Below are positions 5,793-9,997 of a DNA stretch of 9,997 bases, one piece after another. Under the pieces are notes generated by a model that worked only from the letters and a program-made list of their open reading frames with translations, did no database searches and was not told the DNA's origin. This DNA comes from Collinsella sp. (lineage in GTDB: Bacteria; Actinomycetota; Coriobacteriia; Coriobacteriales; Coriobacteriaceae). The translations under genes and the position numbers were made by a program. The stretch is from positions 1-9,997 of the forward strand of contig JAUMPM010000020.1 of assembly GCA_031294825.1 (NCBI GenBank). Direction: 5' to 3'. Numbering within the stretch: the first letter of the stretch is position 1; each line of letters starts with the position of its first letter.

Positions 5793-6239
5793 CTAAAGCT
5801 CCAGGCGCTCCTCGCTGCCGTCGATATCACAGAAACGGGCGGCGATATTTCGCACCGAGAAAAACGCAAGGCGACCGTCGTTGGCACTATCGTGTTGCTC
5901 GCCGATGCCCACCATGTGCTTAAAGCCGGCTTGGCGCACCCGGTCGCTCACGACCGCGTCGTCCTCGAGCGCGGCCTCGCCAGTTAACACGATCCAGCAC
6001 TCCCCCGGCTTCCAGCCCGAGAGCTCAAACTTGGGATTCGCGCTCAACTCCGCCCACACGTCCTTATCGCGCGAGGTGCAAAACCACAGCTTGCCATCAT
6101 CGACCATGGCAAACGAGAACGGCCTCACGCGCGGCTGATGTCCGTCCGTCACGTCGATCGTGGCAAGATACCACGCCGGAATACGCCTAAGATACGAACA
6201 GGCGCGCTCGAGCTGCGCCGTGCGATCGTTGTCGGTCAT
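5793..6239 (-). CDS. pyridoxamine 5'-phosphate oxidase-like FMN-binding split-barrel protein (copy 2)
   Basis: A 148-residue paralogue of the next gene. It shares PAWYLAT (21-27), RVRPFSFA (37-44), DDGKLWF (47-53), KDVWAEL (59-65), a matching ECWIVLTGEAAL segment (80-91) and the ending FFSV plus C-terminal EL. It has extra residues at the N-terminus and a slightly longer turn (DVTDGHQ). The family is cytosolic and usually dimeric, with FMN at the subunit interface; here FMN binding is inferred. ATG 6237-6239 is preceded by AAAGGGG at about six bases. Only 30 bases separate it from ecfT, with no terminator visible, so it is probably carried on the riboflavin-transporter transcript. Its stop codon lies in a small inverted repeat (TTTAGC / GCTAAA, 5777-5797) of uncertain meaning. 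The reaction is unknown. Confidence 0.86.
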   Translation of the reverse strand: MTDNDRTAQLERACSYLRRIPAWYLATIDVTDGHQPRVRPFSFAMVDDGKLWFCTSRDKDVWAELSANPKFELSGWKPGECWIVLTGEAALEDDAVVSDRVRQAGFKHMVGIGEQHDSANDGRLAFFSVRNIAARFCDIDGSEERLEL

Positions 6240-6269
6240 AGGGACCCCTTTCCTGCGCTCGAATCGCGC

Positions 6270-7070
6270 CTAAACAAGTTGAAGATTGATGACGATGACG
6301 CAGATGAGCAGCAACGCCGTCACCACCGCCGCCAACGCGTCGCCGCGGCCAAATGCAAGCGCATGCAGACGTGTGCGGCCCTGCTCGCCATGATAGCAAC
6401 GGGCATCCATGGCGGCAGACAGCGTCTCGGCATGACGGAACACGCCGGTGAACAGCGGAATCGCCACACTGCCAAGCATACGAACGCCGCCGAGCGGGCC
6501 TCCCGTCACGCGCGCACCGCGGCTCGCCTGCGCATCGGCCGTCTGCTTCATCTCGGTGGCAAACTGCGGCATAAAGCGCAGCGCGATACCCATGATCATG
6601 CCGAGCTCGTGCGCAGGAAGTCCCACACGCGCAAACGGCGCGAGCAGGCGCTCAAAACCCGCGGTGAGGTCGAGCGTCGGTGTGGTGAGCGTGATAGCGC
6701 TCATACCGGCCATCATCAAGGTCAGGCGGCACGCCATAAAGGCGGCGGAATGCAGCGAGCCCTCGCTTATCTGCAAAAAGCCGAGCTGCCACAGAATGCG
6801 CCCGCTCTGGTCGGAAAACAGGTTGAGCACCGCGACCACCGCGACGATCGCCAGCAGCGGCGCCATCGATGACAGGACGAGACGAGCCGGCACCCGGGAC
6901 ACGGTATAGATCAGGACAACGAAGATTGCGACCGAGACCAGTCCGCGGAAGCTGCTGACCGTGAGCGTCGTGATCAGAAACACAAAGCCCAAGAGCAACT
7001 TGGTTCGCGGGTCCAGGCGGTGGATTGCACTATCGCCGGGATAGTAGCTGCCAAACGAAAACGCCTCCAT
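6270..7070 (-). CDS. ecfT: ECF transporter transmembrane coupling protein (EcfT)
   Basis: The T component, which links the substrate-binding S protein to the ATPases in the membrane. The 266-residue length is normal. The start carries the family-typical IHRLDPRTKL (16-25), followed by hydrophobic segments near 26-60 and 66-85, and others around 105-130 and 245-265. The two coupling motifs that dock into the ATPases are visible: ASRG (182-185, Arg184) in ADAQASRGA, and DARCY (222-226, Arg224) in SAAMDARCYHG. Cys in place of Gly in the second is common in the family. The ATG overlaps the ATPase stop by one base (TAATG) and has GAGGAGGG just upstream, so it is translationally coupled. Confidence 0.95.
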   Translation of the reverse strand: MEAFSFGSYYPGDSAIHRLDPRTKLLLGFVFLITTLTVSSFRGLVSVAIFVVLIYTVSRVPARLVLSSMAPLLAIVAVVAVLNLFSDQSGRILWQLGFLQISEGSLHSAAFMACRLTLMMAGMSAITLTTPTLDLTAGFERLLAPFARVGLPAHELGMIMGIALRFMPQFATEMKQTADAQASRGARVTGGPLGGVRMLGSVAIPLFTGVFRHAETLSAAMDARCYHGEQGRTRLHALAFGRGDALAAVVTALLLICVIVINLQLV

Positions 7071-8974
7071 TAGCAGCCCTCCTCTCGCGCGACCGTCTTG
7101 GATTTAGCAATGTCCGCGACGTTAGAAGGACCGTCCGAGCGACCGATTAGCAGGTCCACCAACTCGTCTGTCAGCGACTCAACCGTATAGAGGCCGTCAA
7201 AGCGCAGCGGCACGCCTGCCTTCGCAAGCGCCAGCGCCATGCGCTGGGCAGCGGGAACACCCAAGCCGATTGATTTAAGCTCATCGGCATGCGCAAAAAC
7301 CTGAGCGGGCCTGCCCTCGGCAAACACCTCGCCCTCGTTCATCACGACAATACGGTCGCAGCAATTGGCAAGGTCATCCATACTGTGCGAGACCATGACG
7401 ACGGTCAGGCCCCCATGGTGAAGTCGATCGATAAGCTCCAGAAAATCACTGCGCGCCGCCGGATCGAGCCCTGCCATGGGCTCATCGAGCACCAGGACCT
7501 CGGGCTCCATGGCAAGCACGCCAGCAAACGCCACGCGCCGCTGCTGCCCGCCGGAGAGCTCAAAGGGGTTCTTGTCGCCCACCGTAGCCAGGTCGAGGCC
7601 CACGCGCGCGAGCGATGACTCAACGCGGCGGGCGACCTCGGCCTGCGACAAGCCAAGGTTACGCGGACCAAATGCCACGTCCTGTGTCACGGTCTCGGCA
7701 AACAGCTGACGCTCTGGATACTGAAACACCACGCCGACCTTTGCCTTAACCGCGGCGGCATCTTTCTTGCTTGAAAGGTCGAGCCCCAGCGCGCAAACGC
7801 TCCCCTCCTGCGGGCGGATTAATCCGTTGAGATGCTGAACCAGCGTCGACTTACCCGAACCGGTATGGCCCGCAAGACCCAAGAACTCGCCACGACGCAC
7901 CGTCAGCGATACATCACGCAGTGCCCACGGACTGCTGGGGTCGTTGCCCCAGAGAGCCTGTTTGTTCGATGCGCCCTCGACGGCTGAGCGCTTGTGCCAA
8001 CGGCGACGCTCGCGGGCGCTCAGCGAATAGCTATGCGAGAGATGCGAAATCTCGATAACGGGCTCCGAAGCGGCCATCCCGTCGGCTGCAGAGGATGCAT
8101 TGTCAAGCATACGAGAATCGGATGCGGAAGGCTGCACTGCGACGTCCGCCCCGCTCCGCTCGGCATAAACCTGTGCAATCTCGGCGGCCATATCTGCCTC
8201 GCGCACCTGCGCGCAAACGGGCACGCCCTTCTCACGAAGTGCCCTACCTAGACAGCACGACGCCGGCATATCCAGGTTGAGCTGCGCAAGTTCGTCTGCC
8301 CGCGTCAAGATTTCCTCGGGCGTACCGAGCATGGCAACGCGCCCCGCCCGAAACACCGCGACACGATCGGCCTCGGCGGCCTCTTCCATAAAGTGCGTAA
8401 TCATCACGATGGTCATGCCGCGATCGTGCAACGCGCGGCAAGCCTTCATAAGGCCCTGACGTCCACGCGGATCGAGCATCGAGGAAGCCTCGTCCAATAT
8501 GAGCACGCGCGGTTCCATGGCGAGCACGCCGGCAAGCGCCACGCGCTGCTTTTGGCCGCCCGAAAGCGCGTGGGTCTCATGGCGCTCAAAGCCCACCAGG
8601 CCCACGCCCTTCAGCGCCTCGCGTACGCGCTGCGCAATTTGTACCGATGGCACGCCAAGGTTTTCGGGACCAAACGCAACGTCATCTTCGACAAGCGTTG
8701 CCACCAGTTGATCATCGGGATTCTGGAATACCATGCCCGCGGTCGAACGAATGTCATAGACCAGCTCGGGGTCGGACGCATCCATGCCGTTGATACGTAC
8801 CGTGCCCGCATCGGACTGCAACAGTGCATTCAGATGCTTGGCATACGTCGACTTACCCGACCCATTGCCACCGAGGATGCAGAAAAACTCGCCGTCCTCG
8901 ATGTTTAGATCGACGCCGTCGAGTGCCGGTGCGGCACCGTCATAGCTAAAGGAAACGCCCCGACACTCAATCAT
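7070..8974 (-). CDS. fused energy-coupling factor ATPase (EcfA-EcfA' in one chain)
   Basis: A single 634-residue chain with two complete ABC ATPase domains, which most bacteria make as separate EcfA1 and EcfA2. Domain 1: Walker A GGNGSGKST (35-43), Q-loop Gln84 in FQNPDDQL, signature LSGGQ (137-141), Walker B VLILDE (157-162), switch His194. Domain 2: Walker A GHTGSGKST (369-377), Q-loop Gln418 in FQYPERQL, LSGGQ (473-477), Walker B VLVLDE (493-498), switch His530. Both catalytic glutamates are kept, so both sites look active. A poorly conserved link (about 280-303) joins them, and domain 2 has an unusual basic insertion (about 318-348) between its first strands. It hydrolyses ATP on the cytosolic face to drive vitamin uptake. 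The start overlaps the ribU stop by four bases (ATGA), with AAAGG upstream. Confidence 0.95.
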   Translation of the reverse strand: MIECRGVSFSYDGAAPALDGVDLNIEDGEFFCILGGNGSGKSTYAKHLNALLQSDAGTVRINGMDASDPELVYDIRSTAGMVFQNPDDQLVATLVEDDVAFGPENLGVPSVQIAQRVREALKGVGLVGFERHETHALSGGQKQRVALAGVLAMEPRVLILDEASSMLDPRGRQGLMKACRALHDRGMTIVMITHFMEEAAEADRVAVFRAGRVAMLGTPEEILTRADELAQLNLDMPASCCLGRALREKGVPVCAQVREADMAAEIAQVYAERSGADVAVQPSASDSRMLDNASSAADGMAASEPVIEISHLSHSYSLSARERRRWHKRSAVEGASNKQALWGNDPSSPWALRDVSLTVRRGEFLGLAGHTGSGKSTLVQHLNGLIRPQEGSVCALGLDLSSKKDAAAVKAKVGVVFQYPERQLFAETVTQDVAFGPRNLGLSQAEVARRVESSLARVGLDLATVGDKNPFELSGGQQRRVAFAGVLAMEPEVLVLDEPMAGLDPAARSDFLELIDRLHHGGLTVVMVSHSMDDLANCCDRIVVMNEGEVFAEGRPAQVFAHADELKSIGLGVPAAQRMALALAKAGVPLRFDGLYTVESLTDELVDLLIGRSDGPSNVADIAKSKTVAREEGC

Positions 8975-9561
8975 GCGCGGCCTTTGACCTGGTCCTTCTT
9001 GGGCGTGATGAGATTAGAGACCGCTTTGTACACCGCCAGCGTCAACACCGAGTTGAGCACGGTCTTGATGAGGTTGAACGGCAGCACGGCGGGAATCATG
9101 AGCGGGGCGATCACATCGACCGAGCCATACCAGAACCATACGCCAATAGTAAGGTTTGCGACCATAGACAGCACCGTGGCGGCAAAGACGCCGAGCACCA
9201 GGCCAATCACGGCACCCTTATAGGTATGCATCCTCTGGTAGACGATAGCCGCAGGCAGAATATAGCCCAGCGTGGCAACCAAGTTCATAAGCGCGCCGAC
9301 CCAGTCGCCCGTGGTAAGCGCATGGATAACGATCGCCATAGCGGCAACAGCGGTGCCGGCACCAGGGCCATACGCAAATCCACACACCATCGCCGGCACC
9401 AGCGACGGGTCATACGTCAAAAACGGCGCCGAGGGAAGAATGGGCAGCTGTACATACATAAATAGTGCTCCCAAGGCGCACATCAACGCCATGGTAACGA
9501 GCTGTTTGGTACTCCACCTATTCGTGTTCTCAAAATGGATATGCTGCGACTGTTCAGACAT
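8971..9561 (-). CDS. ribU: riboflavin ECF transporter S component (RibU)
   Basis: The membrane protein that binds riboflavin for import. It has 196 residues and about six hydrophobic segments, starting near 21-38, 52-72, 73-83, 88-108, 115-140 and 150-182. RibU-like features are LPSAPFLTYDPSLVPAMVCG (42-61), the GFAYGPGAG turn (61-69) and PFNLIK (161-166). The specificity call rests mainly on the FMN riboswitch directly upstream, with the sequence in support. I start at ATG 9559-9561, which has AGGCAGGTGA upstream. A start seven codons earlier would use an ATG that is part of the conserved riboswitch end (GGATGAAAG) and is rejected. It is the first gene of the ribU-ecfAA'-ecfT unit and overlaps the ATPase gene by four bases. 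Another flavin or an analogue as substrate cannot be excluded. Confidence 0.93.
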   Translation of the reverse strand: MSEQSQHIHFENTNRWSTKQLVTMALMCALGALFMYVQLPILPSAPFLTYDPSLVPAMVCGFAYGPGAGTAVAAMAIVIHALTTGDWVGALMNLVATLGYILPAAIVYQRMHTYKGAVIGLVLGVFAATVLSMVANLTIGVWFWYGSVDVIAPLMIPAVLPFNLIKTVLNSVLTLAVYKAVSNLITPKKDQVKGRA

Positions 9562-9565
9562 AAGA

Positions 9566-9575
9566 TCACCTGCCT
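9566..9575 (-). promoter_or_regulatory. ribU ribosome-binding site abutting the riboswitch
   Basis: The minus strand reads AGGCAGGTGA four bases before the ATG at 9559-9561. Its first bases are the last bases of the riboswitch closing stem (GAAAGAGG), so folding of the riboswitch can directly affect ribosome access. No terminator hairpin lies between the riboswitch and the start codon. Confidence 0.75.
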
Positions 9576-9752
9576 CTTTCATCCGGACTCTAACCGTTGG
9601 TACTGGGATTTCACCAGTTCAGCCGGCATGCGAACCAACGCACACACGGGTCGCGGACTCATCAGCTCGGCGCAGGCACCTCGCCTGCGCCACGGCGTCC
9701 CTTTGACACCGCCCGATTTACCGCCAGTGGGGAATTTCACCCCGCCCTGAAA
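9573..9752 (-). ncRNA. FMN riboswitch (RFN element)
   Basis: Read on the minus strand, the region has the conserved RFN blocks in order: TTTCAGGGCGGGGTGAAATT, CCCCACTGGCGGTAA, a variable hairpin (9669-9691, nine pairs GGCGCAGGC/GCCTGCGCC, loop GAGGT), GATGAGTCCGCGACCC, CTGGTGAAATCCCAGTACC, and AACGGTTAGAGTCCGGATGA, ending GAAAGAGG. TTTC at the start pairs with GAAA at the end to close the junction (P1). The aptamer binds FMN in known cases and turns off flavin synthesis or transport genes. Here it ends in the ribU ribosome site without an intrinsic terminator, so translational control is inferred, as is usual in actinobacteria. Confidence 0.96.
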
Positions 9753-9763
9753 CAGCAATTGCA

Positions 9764-9791
9764 AGTGTAGCACGGGCGGGTTTTCGCGCAA
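9764..9791 (-). promoter_or_regulatory. promoter of the ribU operon
   Basis: On the minus strand TTGCGC (9786-9791) and TACACT (9764-9769) are 16 bases apart, and the -10 is preceded by TGC (extended -10, TGCTACACT). The -35 is weak (three of six) and the -10 matches four of six. Transcription would start near 9757, about five bases before the first RFN stem, which fits a leader consisting almost entirely of riboswitch. Confidence 0.6.
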
Positions 9792-9997
9792 GTATGCCAA
9801 GGGTAATTTATGGCGGGGACCAGTTGTCGCAACAGCCACGTCTCCCACTCATCCCAAAGTGGTGCTCTTTTCGCGGCTTTGCCGCGAAACAGCAACCTGG
9901 ACACGTATCCCCCACAACCACGTCTTTCTCCGCCCGCCGACCTCAAGGCCGTAAACGTAGGGAATCCGGGGGCGTGACGGGGGTTTCTCTCCGGAAC
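9792..9997. other. stretch upstream of the ribU promoter with no recognised gene
   Basis: No RNA gene, start codon with a good ribosome site, or recognisable protein was found here. One minus-strand frame is open from the right edge through the ribU promoter to a stop at 9737-9739 inside the riboswitch. It lacks an ATG and its predicted protein is rich in Arg, Trp and Cys, so I regard it as non-coding. The only clear structure is the hairpin at 9869-9889. It could hold the end of a gene beyond the window or a repeated intergenic element. Confidence 0.4.
9869..9889. repeat. perfect 9-bp inverted repeat with three-base loop
   Basis: TTTCGCGGC (9869-9877) and GCCGCGAAA (9881-9889) are exact reverse complements around TTT. 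The stem is strong for RNA on either strand. There is no T run beyond the stem, although each stem ends in three A/T pairs. It may be the terminator of a gene to the right of the window or a dispersed palindrome. Confidence 0.6.

Noticed and set aside
5777..5797. Inverted repeat TTTAGC / GCTAAA around CCTAGG between the two PNPOx-like genes as a terminator
   Set aside because: Six AT-rich pairs with no T run after it on the minus strand, and it overlaps the stop codon of the upstream gene; too weak to end transcription.
9562..9582. A seven-residue N-terminal extension of ribU
   Set aside because: The codons are the conserved 3' end of the FMN riboswitch; the ATG at 9559-9561 has a proper ribosome site.
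9741..9780. CCCGCCC and GGGCGGG flanking the ribU -10, which could form a hairpin
   Set aside because: One arm lies upstream of the predicted transcription start and would not be in the RNA; the other is the invariant GGGCGGGG of the riboswitch. Likely coincidence.

Overview
The window looks like chromosome from a GC-rich actinobacterium of the Coriobacteriia, most likely Collinsella or a close relative. This is inferred from base composition, the fused ECF ATPase, the TGC-extended -10 elements (TGCTACACT and TGCTAAAGT) and the gene style. No ribosomal RNA or other marker is present to settle it. Every confidently recognised gene is on the minus strand, so the biology reads from right to left.

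Right block, about 9790 down to 5230: a riboflavin-uptake operon. A promoter at 9764-9791 starts a leader that is almost entirely a well-conserved FMN riboswitch (RFN element, 9573-9752). It runs directly into the ribosome-binding site of ribU, the S component of an ECF transporter. Then come a fused double ATPase (EcfA-EcfA', 634 aa) and the transmembrane coupling protein EcfT, joined by 4-base and 1-base overlaps. After a 30-base gap follow two related small proteins of the pyridoxamine-phosphate-oxidase-like (FMN-binding split-barrel) family. A long, perfect inverted repeat at 5230-5282 probably ends this unit. The gene set suggests FMN-sensed control of riboflavin import together with two putative flavin-binding proteins.

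Left block, about 5190 down to 176: arginine biosynthesis, argC-argJ-argB-argD, covering N-acetylglutamate to ornithine by the cyclic route, with acetyl recycling by ArgJ. Two ArgR-type boxes, centred 21 bp apart, lie upstream of argC. A strong terminator-like hairpin with a six-U tail sits between argC and argJ, leaving no room for a separate argJ promoter downstream of it, so it may act as an attenuator. argF, argG, argH, argR and the first acetylation enzyme are not in the window.

Edges: at the far left, the last 25 codons of an unidentified plus-strand gene converge on argD. At the far right (9792-9997) there is no recognisable gene, only a perfect 9-bp hairpin and a long open frame that I do not believe is coding.
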